Shown: positions 34,864 to 42,838 of the stretch, piece after piece
Layout: the number at the start of each line of letters is the position of its first letter
Position numbering within the stretch: the first letter of the stretch is position 1
Source: Streptomyces sp. NBC_00620
GTDB taxonomy: Bacteria; Actinomycetota; Actinomycetes; Streptomycetales; Streptomycetaceae
DNA length: 64,000 nucleotides
Direction: 5' to 3'
Assembly: GCF_026341825.1 (NCBI RefSeq)
Contig: NZ_JAPENY010000003.1
Coordinates: 62,001 to 126,000, forward strand
Notes under the pieces: model-generated
What the model was told of the DNA's origin: nothing
Databases searched by the model: none
The model's input: only the letters and a program-made list of their open reading frames with translations
Position numbers and translations under genes: made by a program

Positions 34864-34901
34864 CAAATGGTCTGTGAGCGCGCCTTGACGTGAGTCATCA
34901 A
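34864..34901 (+). repeat. Direct repeat, copy 2
   Basis: Second copy of the 37-38 bp element (TGTGAGCGCGCCTTGACG, then TGAGTCATCAA). It lies 2.1 kb from copy 1 and in the same orientation, just beyond the HEAT-like gene. Confidence 0.65.
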
Positions 34902-34989
34902 TCCGCATTGGCAGGCTCTTACCCCTCGCCCATGGGTGAGGCTGCGGACGGGTGGGCGCACCACCGACGGACCAACCCCAGCCTCACCC

Positions 34990-35019
34990 TTGACCACAGA
35001 TGGTACAGACCAATAGCTT
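34990..35019 (+). promoter_or_regulatory. Chitinase promoter with DasR-like site
   Basis: TTGACC (34990-34995) and TAGCTT (35014-35019) are 18 bp apart. Between them is TGGTACAGACCA (35001-35012), matching 10 of 12 positions of the DasR core TGGTCTAGACCA. Transcription should start about 7 bp after the -10 box, at the A of the ATG (35026), so the mRNA is probably leaderless. No ribosome site is present. Confidence 0.75.
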
Positions 35020-35025
35020 CCGGGC

Positions 35026-36360
35026 ATGCGTCGAAGACTCCTCAGCAGGCTGGCACTTGTCGCCTGCGCCGCGTCCCTTCCGGTCACTCTCCTCGCCACG
35101 GCGCCCGCGTCGGCCGATGGCCCTCGGACTTCCCACTCCCCCGCGTACAAGAGCGTCGGCTACTTCACCCAATGGGGTGTCTACGGCCGCGACTTCCAGG
35201 TCGCCGACCTCGAGGCGAGCGGAGCGGCGTCTCGTCTCACTCACATCAACTACGCGTTCGGCAACGTCAGTTCGGACGGCAAGTGCTTCACGGGGAACAT
35301 CCCCGGGGAGGCCGACGCCTGGGCGGACTACGTGCGCCCGCTGGACGCCGAGAACTCCGTGGACGGCGTCGCCGACACCGACACGCAGCCGCTGGCGGGC
35401 AACTTCAACCAGCTTCGGGAGCTCAAGGCGGAAAATCCCGGACTGAAGGTGATGATCTCCCTCGGCGGCTGGAGCTGGTCCACCCACTTCTCCGACGCGG
35501 CGCGAACGGCCGCCTCCCGCAAGGCTTTTGTGGCCTCGTGCCTCGACCTGTACATCAAGGGCAACCTTCCTGTCGACGGAGCACGCGGCGGCCAGGGCGC
35601 CGCCGCCGGACTGTTCGACGGTGTGGATCTGGACTGGGAGTGGCCGGGCTCCGCCGGTGACACCGACACCGTCTACCGCCCCGAAGACAAGCAGAACTTC
35701 ACCGCGCTCGTACGCGAGTTCCGGCGGCAGCTCGACGCCTACGCGACCACCCAGAAGAAGGGCAGGCACTACGAGCTCTCGGCGTTCGTACCGACCGCCC
35801 CCGCGAAGATCGACGCAGGATTCGAGGTACCCCGCATCATGCGGGACCTGGACTTCGTCAACCTTCAGGGCTACGACTTCCACGTCTCCGGCGAGGCGAC
35901 CACGAACCAGCAGTCCGCGCTGTACGCCAAGGACGACTTCAGCGTCGACCAGACCGTCGACGCATGGCTCCAACGGGGCGCACCGGCCCGCAAGTTGGTC
36001 GTGGGCATGCCCTTCTACGGGCAGGGCTGGACCGGCGTGACCGGGGGCGGCGACGGCCTCAACCAGCCCGCGACGGCCCCCGCGCCGGCGACCTGGCAGG
36101 CGGGGTACGAGGACTACGAGGCGCTCAAGAAGCTCGCGGACTCGGGGACGTACACCGTTCATCGGGACCGCAGAAACGGCCATGCCTGGCTCTTCGACGG
36201 CACGACCCTGTGGACCTACGACGATCCGCAGGTCCTCAAGACCAAAACCGCCTACATCCGCCACCACCGACTCGGCGGGGCGATGTTCTGGTCGCTCGAC
36301 GGGGACACCCCTGACGGCGAGTTGATCCGCGCCGTGGACACGGGGCTCACCCAGCGCTGA
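35026..36360 (+). CDS. Secreted chitinase, glycoside hydrolase family 18
   Basis: A 444-residue extracellular enzyme with a Sec signal ending near residue 31 (APASA). The GH18 barrel begins SVGYFTQWGVYGRDF and carries the catalytic motif DGVDLDWEWP (Glu about 205), preceded by MISLGGWSWS. There is no separate chitin-binding domain, so it resembles the single-domain chitinases of Streptomyces. The DasR-like site in the promoter fits induction by chitin breakdown products. A strong terminator follows. Confidence 0.94.
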   Translation: MRRRLLSRLALVACAASLPVTLLATAPASADGPRTSHSPAYKSVGYFTQWGVYGRDFQVADLEASGAASRLTHINYAFGNVSSDGKCFTGNIPGEADAWADYVRPLDAENSVDGVADTDTQPLAGNFNQLRELKAENPGLKVMISLGGWSWSTHFSDAARTAASRKAFVASCLDLYIKGNLPVDGARGGQGAAAGLFDGVDLDWEWPGSAGDTDTVYRPEDKQNFTALVREFRRQLDAYATTQKKGRHYELSAFVPTAPAKIDAGFEVPRIMRDLDFVNLQGYDFHVSGEATTNQQSALYAKDDFSVDQTVDAWLQRGAPARKLVVGMPFYGQGWTGVTGGGDGLNQPATAPAPATWQAGYEDYEALKKLADSGTYTVHRDRRNGHAWLFDGTTLWTYDDPQVLKTKTAYIRHHRLGGAMFWSLDGDTPDGELIRAVDTGLTQR

Positions 36361-36400
36361 GCCGCGCTCTTCCCAACTACGCAGTCAACTCCGGGCTCCG

Positions 36401-36434
36401 AGGGTGAGGCGGTGGCAGACCACCGCCTCACCCT
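36401..36434 (+). terminator. Strong stem-loop terminator after chitinase gene
   Basis: Perfect 15-bp arms around a 4-nt loop (CAGA), starting AGGGTGAGGCGGTGG, about 40 bp after the stop codon. No long T-tract follows, as is usual in Streptomyces. Confidence 0.85.
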
Positions 36435-36604
36435 TGCGCGGGGCGGGGTGAGTTCGGATCTGTTGGGTGCCGGGGCACGGGCGCGGCCTGGAGTCCGTAA
36501 AACTTTTGAAAGTGGGGGAAGCTGTTCTGTTTCGTGGGTTCCTGCGGCAGGATGACGCCAACACGCCCCCCAGCGTGTCCATGCCAGTACAAGGAGCCGC
36601 AACC

Positions 36605-38587
36605 TTGAACACCGTGCAGCGACACTGGACTCCCAGCAGATCTCGCCCCCTTGTCGGACTACTGGTTCTCGCCGTTCTCTCCGCCTGCCTCGGCCTGCTC
36701 GGCGCACCGGCCGCAACCGCGCAGGCGGTGGGCGCGGCGAGATCCACGGTCGTGGACGTCACGGACTTCGGCGCCGATCCCGGCGGGCACTCCGACTCGG
36801 CGCCCGCGGTGAAGGCGGCACTCCGGCACGCCAAGACCATGAAGGGGCCGGTCAGAGTGGTGTTCCCGCGGGGCACCTACCAGGTGTACCCGGAGAGCGC
36901 CGAGGTGCGCGAGCTGTATGTGTCGAACACCGTCGGCGCGGATCAGCGGTACCGCGACAAGTCGATCGGGCTGCTCATCGAGGACATGCGCGATGTGGTG
37001 GTGGACGGCCGCGGGTCGACACTGCTGTTCCACGGACTGCAGACGGCGTTCGCGAGCATCCGCTCGCACAACGTCACCTTCACCGGCTTCACCTTCGACT
37101 ACGTCGCGCCGAAGGTCATCGACGCCACGGTCCGCACGGCCGGGGTGGAGAACGGACACGCCTACCGGATCCTGAGCGTGCCGGCCGACAGCCCGTACAC
37201 CGTGGCGGACAACAAGGTGACCTGGCTCGGAGAGACCAGCCCGGTGACCGGACAGCCGTACTGGTCCGGCGTGAACGGCCTTGAGTACACCCAGATCACG
37301 GATCCGGTCGCGCAGCGGTCCTGGCGGGGTGACAACCCGCTGTTCAGCGACGTGACATCGATGTCCGACCTGGGCGGGCAGCGCATACGGATCGACTACG
37401 CGACCTCCTCCAAGCCCTCGGACCAGGGGCTGGTGTACCAGATGCGGCAGATCGAGCGGGAGCAGCCCGGAGCGTTCATCTGGGAGTCCTCCAACGTCAC
37501 GGTCCGCAATCTGGTCGCCCGCGAGCTCCAGACCTTCGGCCTGGTCGGGCAGTTCAGCGAGAACATCACCATCGACCGGGTCGACTTCTCGCCGGACCCG
37601 GACTCCGGGCGTGCCACCGCCGGGTTCGCCGACTTCATCCAGATGTCCGGGATCAAGGGCAAGGTGTCGATCACCAATTGCGTCTTCGACGGTCCGCACG
37701 ACGACCCGATCAATATCCACGGCACCTATCTGCAGGTCGCGGCGCAGCCCTCGGCGAACAGTCTGACGGTGAGTTACAAGCATCCGCAGACTGCCGGGTT
37801 CCCGCAGTTCTACGTCGGTGACACGGTCGAGCTGGTCGACAGCGCGACGATGCGCCCGGTTCCCGGCGGCACGGCGAAGGTGACCGCCGTCGACGGGCCG
37901 AGCGGGCAGGACCACGACACCTCGCTGACGGACATGACGATCACTCTGGACCGGCCGGTGCCCGACGGGGTCAAGATCGGCGGCACGGTCGTGGAGAACA
38001 CGACGTACACGCCGAGCGTACGAATCGCCGGCAACATTTTCCGCAACGTGCCGACGCGCGGGATCCTCGTGACCACCCGCAAGCCCGTCGTGATCGAGAA
38101 CAACCGCTTCGAGCGGACGACGATGGCGGCCATCTACATCTCCGCCGACGCCTACCAGTGGTACGAGTCGGGAGCGGTCTCGGATGTCCTCATCCGCCGC
38201 AACACCTTTGTGAGTTCGACCGGTCCGGTCATCTTCGTGGAGCCGACCAATCAGGTGCTGAACGCCGCGGAGCCGGTGCACCGCGGCATCCGGATCGAGC
38301 GGAACACGTTCGAAGTCGGCGATGTCACCGTGGTCGACGCCAAGAGCGTCGGCGGGCTGTCGTTCACGGACAACGTGATCCGGCGCGCCGCGGGCGCCAC
38401 GACGCCGTACTCCTCCCGGCTGTACGTCTTCCGGGGCTCGGACGACGTGCTCATCGAGGGCAACAGGTACGCCGGTGGGCTCAACGCGCGTGCCGACACG
38501 GTGTCCATGGACGCCTCGTCGGTGACCGTTCGCGCGGACGCGGCCCGGGTCAACGCGGACAACGTGCTGCCGGTGCGCGACCGCTAG
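36605..38587 (+). CDS. Secreted right-handed beta-helix glycosidase, GH110-like
   Basis: A 660-residue secreted protein with a Sec signal ending near APAATAQA. The start of the mature part, VVDVTDFGADPGGHSDSAPA, is typical of beta-helix polysaccharide enzymes. The rest is parallel beta-helix coils (NVTVRNLVARELQTFGL; VVIENNRFERTTMAAIYIS). The motif GPHDDPINIHGTYLQV fits GH110 alpha-1,3-galactosidases, known from Streptomyces and Bacteroides. I chose TTG 36605 because AAGGAG lies 8 bp before it and the earlier ATG codons have none; a GTG at 36614 is also in frame. The family assignment is from motif memory. Confidence 0.82.
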   Translation: MNTVQRHWTPSRSRPLVGLLVLAVLSACLGLLGAPAATAQAVGAARSTVVDVTDFGADPGGHSDSAPAVKAALRHAKTMKGPVRVVFPRGTYQVYPESAEVRELYVSNTVGADQRYRDKSIGLLIEDMRDVVVDGRGSTLLFHGLQTAFASIRSHNVTFTGFTFDYVAPKVIDATVRTAGVENGHAYRILSVPADSPYTVADNKVTWLGETSPVTGQPYWSGVNGLEYTQITDPVAQRSWRGDNPLFSDVTSMSDLGGQRIRIDYATSSKPSDQGLVYQMRQIEREQPGAFIWESSNVTVRNLVARELQTFGLVGQFSENITIDRVDFSPDPDSGRATAGFADFIQMSGIKGKVSITNCVFDGPHDDPINIHGTYLQVAAQPSANSLTVSYKHPQTAGFPQFYVGDTVELVDSATMRPVPGGTAKVTAVDGPSGQDHDTSLTDMTITLDRPVPDGVKIGGTVVENTTYTPSVRIAGNIFRNVPTRGILVTTRKPVVIENNRFERTTMAAIYISADAYQWYESGAVSDVLIRRNTFVSSTGPVIFVEPTNQVLNAAEPVHRGIRIERNTFEVGDVTVVDAKSVGGLSFTDNVIRRAAGATTPYSSRLYVFRGSDDVLIEGNRYAGGLNARADTVSMDASSVTVRADAARVNADNVLPVRDR

Positions 38588-38635
38588 CGGACCCTGCTCG
38601 TCACGTTCGGCCGGGACGGCGGTTCGGGCAGCGGA

Positions 38636-38667
38636 CGGCGGAGCTCGATGTCGATCGAGCTCCGCCG
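38636..38667 (+). terminator. Stem-loop terminator after the beta-helix glycosidase gene
   Basis: Perfect 14-bp arms (CGGCGGAGCTCGAT and its complement) around a 4-nt loop GTCG, about 50 bp after the stop codon. Confidence 0.85.
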
Positions 38668-39105
38668 CTCGTGCTCACCGCCGTCCCTTGGCGTATCCAG
38701 CCGCGCCGGCCTGTCTCAGCGTGGCGTAAAGATGCTTCAACCTCCTGAAGCCGTGGCGCAGTTCGCGACAGCTGCGGCAGGCCCTTCCATCCCGCACCGA
38801 GCGCCGCTGCCCTTCGCGTCACGACGGAGCAAGTCGGGCGCGTAGTCCCTGTGCAGGCCGTTCCCCAACGTCTCGCGGCGACACCAGGGGAGACCCTCCG
38901 CGGGCGAGACTGAAAGCCCTTTCCCCCTCCGGCGGTCTTGAAGTCTTGAAGCCAACAGGGCGCGCGGGCGTACTAATGCCGACGAGAACCATTGACATCG
39001 CCATGACATGTGGCTTCACTCCCGAGGCAGGATCCCGGAACCGGTACCGGAACCGCTACCGGTACCGGTTCCGCTCACCCCCACCACTCCCCAAGGAGGA
39101 GTGCC
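38668..39105. other. Intergenic region with 5'-leader hairpin
   Basis: About 440 bp without a supported gene. Its right end has the hairpin described at 39036-39073 and the ribosome site of the DUF1996 gene. The rest is unremarkable. Confidence 0.5.
39036..39073 (+). promoter_or_regulatory. Perfect inverted repeat in the leader of the DUF1996 gene
   Basis: Arms CGGAACCGGTACCGG (39036-39050) and its exact complement (39059-39073) around an 8-nt loop, made of ACCGG/TACCGG units. It ends about 20 bp before the ribosome site AAGGAGGA (39093-39100). It could be an RNA hairpin controlling translation or a protein-binding palindrome. Confidence 0.65.
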
Positions 39106-40023
39106 GTGTTAGCAGATTTCCCCCGCACCACCGCAGACCGAGGGCGCATACGCCCTGGCTGGACGGCCGTGTTGGCGGCGTTCACCCTGGTCATCGCCGC
39201 GCTGTACGCCGCTTCGACACCGACCGGCGCGGACCGTTCGTCCCCCGCAGGAGCCCAAGTCGTCCGTGTGGCGGAGTTCCTGGCCGAGTGCCCCTACAGC
39301 CACCGTCTCCCGGACGATCCGATCGTCGCCCCCGGGCTGCCCGGCGCTTCCCACATGCACAGCTTCTTCGGCAGCCGGGTGACCAACGCCCACACCACGG
39401 TGACGAATCTGCTGGGTTCGGCCAGCACCTGCAGCCCGACCGTCGACACCTCGGCCTACTGGGTGCCGACCCTGTACCGCAACGACCAGGCGGTCGAGCC
39501 CACCGGAACCACTTTCTACTACCTCGGCGAGGGCGTGCGCGACGACATCATCCAGCGCACCCAGCCCCTCCCCCAGGGTCTGCGGATCGTCGCCGGCAAC
39601 GCGAAGGCGACGGGTACGACCGACCCCACGTCCATCGCCCGCTGGTCGTGCCTGCACCACGGCGAGGTCAATCCTTCCAAGGACTTCGTGACCTGCCCGG
39701 CAGACTCGATGCTGGAGTCCTATCTCGACTTCCCGCAGTGCTGGAACGGCAGGGATCTGGACTCCGCGGACCACAAGAGCCACATGGCCTACCCGGTGAA
39801 CGCCGAGTGCCCCGCCAGCCACCCGGTCCCCGTGCCGAAGCTGCGCCAGGTACTGCGCTACCCCGTCACAGGCAGCACCACCGGACTCCGTCTGGCATCC
39901 GGAGCCGGCTTCACCATGCACGCGGACTTCTTCAACGCCTGGCCCACGGCCGAGATGGCACGCAGGACCACGAACTGCATCAACGCCATCGTCAAGTGCG
40001 GTGCTGACGGCAATCCCTCCTGA
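39106..40023 (+). CDS. DUF1996-domain secreted/membrane-anchored protein
   Basis: A 305-residue protein with an N-terminal hydrophobic segment (about 20-40; signal or anchor). The outer domain matches DUF1996: FLAECPYSHRLPDDPIVAPG, then HMHSFFGSRVTNAHTT, SAYWVPTLYR and CWNGRDLDSADHKSHMAYP. Fungal and actinomycete homologues are secreted; the conserved His/Asp/Cys set suggests metal binding or hydrolysis, but no activity is established. GTG 39106 has AAGGAGGA 5 bp upstream. Confidence 0.88.
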   Translation: MLADFPRTTADRGRIRPGWTAVLAAFTLVIAALYAASTPTGADRSSPAGAQVVRVAEFLAECPYSHRLPDDPIVAPGLPGASHMHSFFGSRVTNAHTTVTNLLGSASTCSPTVDTSAYWVPTLYRNDQAVEPTGTTFYYLGEGVRDDIIQRTQPLPQGLRIVAGNAKATGTTDPTSIARWSCLHHGEVNPSKDFVTCPADSMLESYLDFPQCWNGRDLDSADHKSHMAYPVNAECPASHPVPVPKLRQVLRYPVTGSTTGLRLASGAGFTMHADFFNAWPTAEMARRTTNCINAIVKCGADGNPS

Positions 40024-40093
40024 TCGGCGCGACCCACCTGCTCCGCACACGCGGGACACCTCACGCGTCACGGCCCCGAGACGGGAGACGAGC

Positions 40094-40717
40094 ATGGCGG
40101 AACCCTCAGCACAGACGGGCCGTGGGGGCAGGGCACAGTTCGTAGCGACACTGCTGTGCGTTCTGTTGATCGTGTCCGGGTGTGCCGGCTCCCAGCAACG
40201 GGCCGGCACACCCGCCGAACCGACCATCACCAACAGCTCCCCAACGGGCGCTTCCGGAACGGCAGTCGGAGGCACGGGCACCTTCAGCACCACGGACATC
40301 GCATGGCTCCAGCTGCTGATAGCCATGGACGACCAGACCCAGTACGTCCTCGAACTCGCGCCACGCCACGGCGGCGAACCCGCGCTCCAGCACTGGGCCG
40401 CCGGTGTCGCCCGCGACAACCGGACCCACCTGACAGCCCTTCGCAAGCTCCTCACCACCACCGGCGTCCCGGACAACAACCCGCACGAGGGCCATGACAT
40501 GCCGGGAATGGTCAACGCCGAGGAACTGCAGGCGCTCAGCAATGCGACGGGTTCGCCATTCGACCGACTGCTGCGATCCGCACTGCGCGAGCACTTCACC
40601 CACGCCGAGCAACTGTCGGACGAGCTGCGGAAGAACGGGGCCGACCCGCGGGTGAAGAAGCTCGCGACCACCGTGAAGAACTCGGCCGCGGCGCACCGGC
40701 AGAGCATGCCGTTGTAG
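40094..40717 (+). CDS. DUF305-domain lipoprotein
   Basis: A 207-residue lipoprotein (lipobox LLIVSGC). The mature part is a four-helix DUF305/ferritin-like domain with the pattern DIAWLQLLIAMDDQTQYVLE and a His/Met-rich loop NPHEGHDMPGM, which may bind copper. It lies after the DUF1996 gene, from which it is separated by 70 bp, with ribosome site GGGAG. A role in metal handling at the cell surface is a guess from family and residues. Confidence 0.85.
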   Translation: MAEPSAQTGRGGRAQFVATLLCVLLIVSGCAGSQQRAGTPAEPTITNSSPTGASGTAVGGTGTFSTTDIAWLQLLIAMDDQTQYVLELAPRHGGEPALQHWAAGVARDNRTHLTALRKLLTTTGVPDNNPHEGHDMPGMVNAEELQALSNATGSPFDRLLRSALREHFTHAEQLSDELRKNGADPRVKKLATTVKNSAAAHRQSMPL

Positions 40718-40733
40718 GTGCCTCCCAGCGGGG

Positions 40734-41279
40734 TCAGGCAGCCTGACGGGCGCGCCCGGCATCCACCGGCTTGCGGGCTGCCGCGCGCAGATTCCGGCCT
40801 CGCCGGGTCAGTCCCCAGGGCTTGACGACCGAGATCACCGTCATGAAGAGGTAGGCGGACAGGGAGACGACCGGCCCGAACAGGACGTCTCCGGCGTCGG
40901 GCAGTGGATTGCCCGCGGCAACGGCGGTGACCGCGGAGTTCACCGCCGGGCGCAGCGCGAAGACGGTTGCGGTGGTGGTGGCCAGGGTCAGCCAGAACTT
41001 CGCATAGACCCATCGGTACCTCGCCAGTCCCCACGGCGTACCCAGGGACAGCAGCAGCCCGCTGAGGAGCGTAAGGAACGCGACCGGGAGCAGAAGCCAG
41101 TCGGCGAAGAGCTTCATGGCTCGGACGGATGCCTCCACCGTCACCGCGGACCCGGTGGTGGCCGCGGTGATCCCGAGCGCGAGCAGCCCGAGCGTGAGCC
41201 CGAGCCAGCTCGCGGAAGCGACTACGTGGACGACCAGGGAAGCCCGGCGTGCGGGGCGGCTCAGTTTCACCTGACACAC
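40734..41279 (-). CDS. DUF2269-like integral membrane protein
   Basis: A 181-residue protein with four predicted helices (starting VVHVVASASWLGLTLGLLAL, about residues 17-36, then three more) and a basic C-terminal tail. The pattern resembles predicted integral-membrane DUF2269-type proteins; function unknown. It converges on the DUF305 gene with 16 bp between. Confidence 0.72.
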   Translation of the reverse strand: MCQVKLSRPARRASLVVHVVASASWLGLTLGLLALGITAATTGSAVTVEASVRAMKLFADWLLLPVAFLTLLSGLLLSLGTPWGLARYRWVYAKFWLTLATTTATVFALRPAVNSAVTAVAAGNPLPDAGDVLFGPVVSLSAYLFMTVISVVKPWGLTRRGRNLRAAARKPVDAGRARQAA

Positions 41280-41398
41280 GGTGCCGGGCGGAGGCGGCGA
41301 GCACGTCTGACAGCGGGAGTAACCCCGCGTACTGGCCTCGGCGTACGGGGCGGGACCGCAACTGGTCTGCTACGTCATGGAGCCCAGCGGGCCGCAGG

Positions 41399-41785
41399 TC
41401 AGTCGGTGATGGTGACGCACGGGAGGCCGACGCTGGCGCCCCCGCGGAAGCCTTCCGCGCAGAGCCGGGTGCCCGCAGGGAAGTGCCGTTGCGGGTAGGC
41501 CTGATCCCGGTACGTCCTGAACGCGGCGACGTCCTCGACCTTGGTGTTCGCGCTCCAGCCGTTGGTGGTCCACACCCGGGCGCTGATGCGGTGCGGCTGG
41601 TTGGTGTTGGTGACCGACACCTCGACCCTGCCCAGGTAGGTGCCGATGTCGTAGGTCTCGATACAGACCGAGTTGTTGCACCACTTGCCGGCAGCCGCCG
41701 CGGGCGGTCCTGCGGCGATGACGCAGCCGAGAGTCGCGGCTGCCACGCCGATTCCCGAGGCGATCTTCTTGGTGATGGAGTGCAT
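41399..41785 (-). CDS. Small secreted protein, hypothetical
   Basis: A 128-residue secreted protein with signal peptide (KKIASGIGVAAATLGCVIAA, cut near PPAAAA). The mature domain of about 95 residues has four Cys that may form two disulfides (KWCNNSVCIETYD; RLCAEGFRGGASVGLPCVTI) and a beta-sandwich look. ATG 41785 follows GAGG by 9 bp. No function recognised. Confidence 0.75.
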   Translation of the reverse strand: MHSITKKIASGIGVAAATLGCVIAAGPPAAAAGKWCNNSVCIETYDIGTYLGRVEVSVTNTNQPHRISARVWTTNGWSANTKVEDVAAFRTYRDQAYPQRHFPAGTRLCAEGFRGGASVGLPCVTITD

Positions 41786-42008
41786 GGAGAGCGACCTCAG
41801 CATTCTGTCCGGCCCGTGACGGAGCACGAGTCCTGTCGGCACATGTTCCGGGGGGCCGGTCGGATCGGCGTCGGCAGATGCGTGAGGCCCGAGCGGACCA
41901 ACGCCGGACAAGATCATGAGTTACGCCGGTCCACTCCCCCTGCGCCACGTCCTCGCTGCCCGCCAGCCCGCGGACGGCAGACCGACTGAGGGCGCGCCGC
42001 ACCCCGAC

Positions 42009-42038
42009 TTGATAGGCAAGTCATTACTTGCCTATCCT
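42009..42038 (+). promoter_or_regulatory. ArsR promoter with embedded palindromic operator
   Basis: TTGATA (42009-42014) and TATCCT (42033-42038) are 18 bp apart. A perfect palindrome with 11-bp arms GATAGGCAAGT and its complement (42011-42021, 42026-42036, 4-bp spacer) covers most of both elements, as expected for an autorepressor. Transcription should start near 42045, the GTG start itself, making the message leaderless. Confidence 0.8.
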
Positions 42039-42044
42039 GTGGTC

Positions 42045-42347
42045 GTGGCCGACGACCTCTTCAAAGCCTTGGCCGACCCCACCCGCCGTACCATCCTCGA
42101 CGAGCTCACGGAGAAGTCCGGACAGACACTGTTCGAGATCTGCGCGCGACTGAGCATGAAGCATCAGCTCGGCATCTCACGCCAGGGGGTCTCCCAGCAC
42201 CTCGCCGTACTGGAGGCCGCCGGGCTCGTCGAGACCAGGCGGGAGGGCCGCTACAAGTTCCACGACCTGAACACGGCCCCGCTGCGGCAGATAACCGAGC
42301 GATGGCCCGCGCCCGACCCATCCGGACCAACGGAGAGCACCCCATGA
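42045..42347 (+). CDS. ArsR-family transcriptional regulator
   Basis: A 100-residue winged-helix repressor: DLFKALADPTRRTILDELTE, the recognition helix ISRQGVSQHLAVLEAAGLVE, and the wing RREGRYKFHDLN. It lacks the Cys metal motif of ArsR proper and belongs to the SdpR-like type often paired with VOC or START proteins. The palindrome in its promoter suggests autorepression. GTG 42045 is chosen from the promoter spacing; GTG 42039 is the alternative. It overlaps the next gene as ATGA. Confidence 0.9.
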   Translation: MADDLFKALADPTRRTILDELTEKSGQTLFEICARLSMKHQLGISRQGVSQHLAVLEAAGLVETRREGRYKFHDLNTAPLRQITERWPAPDPSGPTESTP

Positions 42348-42736
42348 AGATCCATCTGACCAGCGTCTTCGTCGACGACCAGGCCAAGGCTCTGCACTTC
42401 TACACCGAGATCCTCGGCTTCGTGAAGAAGTACGACGTCCCGGTGGGCGAGAAGGACCGGTGGCTGACCGTCGTCTCACCCGACGAGCCCGGCGGCACCG
42501 AGCTCCTCCTGGAGCCCGCCGGCCACCCGGCCGTCAAGCCCTACCGCGACGCACTCGTCCAGGACGGCATCCCGCTCGCCCAGTTCGCCGTCGACGACGT
42601 GCAGGCGGAGTACGAGCGCCTGCGCGGCCTCGGCGTCCGCTTCACCCAGGAGCCCCTGGAGATGGGCCCCGTCACCACCGCCGTCTTCGACGACACCTGC
42701 GGCAACCTGATCCAGATCGCGACACAGCCGCAGTAG
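42344..42736 (+). CDS. VOC/glyoxalase family protein
   Basis: A 130-residue single VOC module: IHLTSVFVDDQAKALHFYTE at the start and DDTCGNLIQIAT at the end, with His and Glu in the usual metal positions. It is translationally coupled to the ArsR repressor gene (ATGA). Such ArsR-VOC pairs often answer to toxic electrophiles or antibiotics such as fosfomycin or bleomycin relatives; the actual substrate is unknown. Confidence 0.9.
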   Translation: MKIHLTSVFVDDQAKALHFYTEILGFVKKYDVPVGEKDRWLTVVSPDEPGGTELLLEPAGHPAVKPYRDALVQDGIPLAQFAVDDVQAEYERLRGLGVRFTQEPLEMGPVTTAVFDDTCGNLIQIATQPQ

Positions 42737-42838
42737 ACGGTCGGCCGCGTACGGAGCTCGGCCTCGCCGGCGACTGATCCCTCGCCCTGGAATTCGCCGA
42801 CGGCGTGGCCACGCGTGTTCAGGACAGGACACCACGGC

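Noticed and set aside
36659..38281. A 540-codon open frame antisense to the beta-helix glycosidase gene
   Set aside because: It has the composition of a GC-rich shadow; the sense frame has a signal peptide, ribosome site and family motifs.
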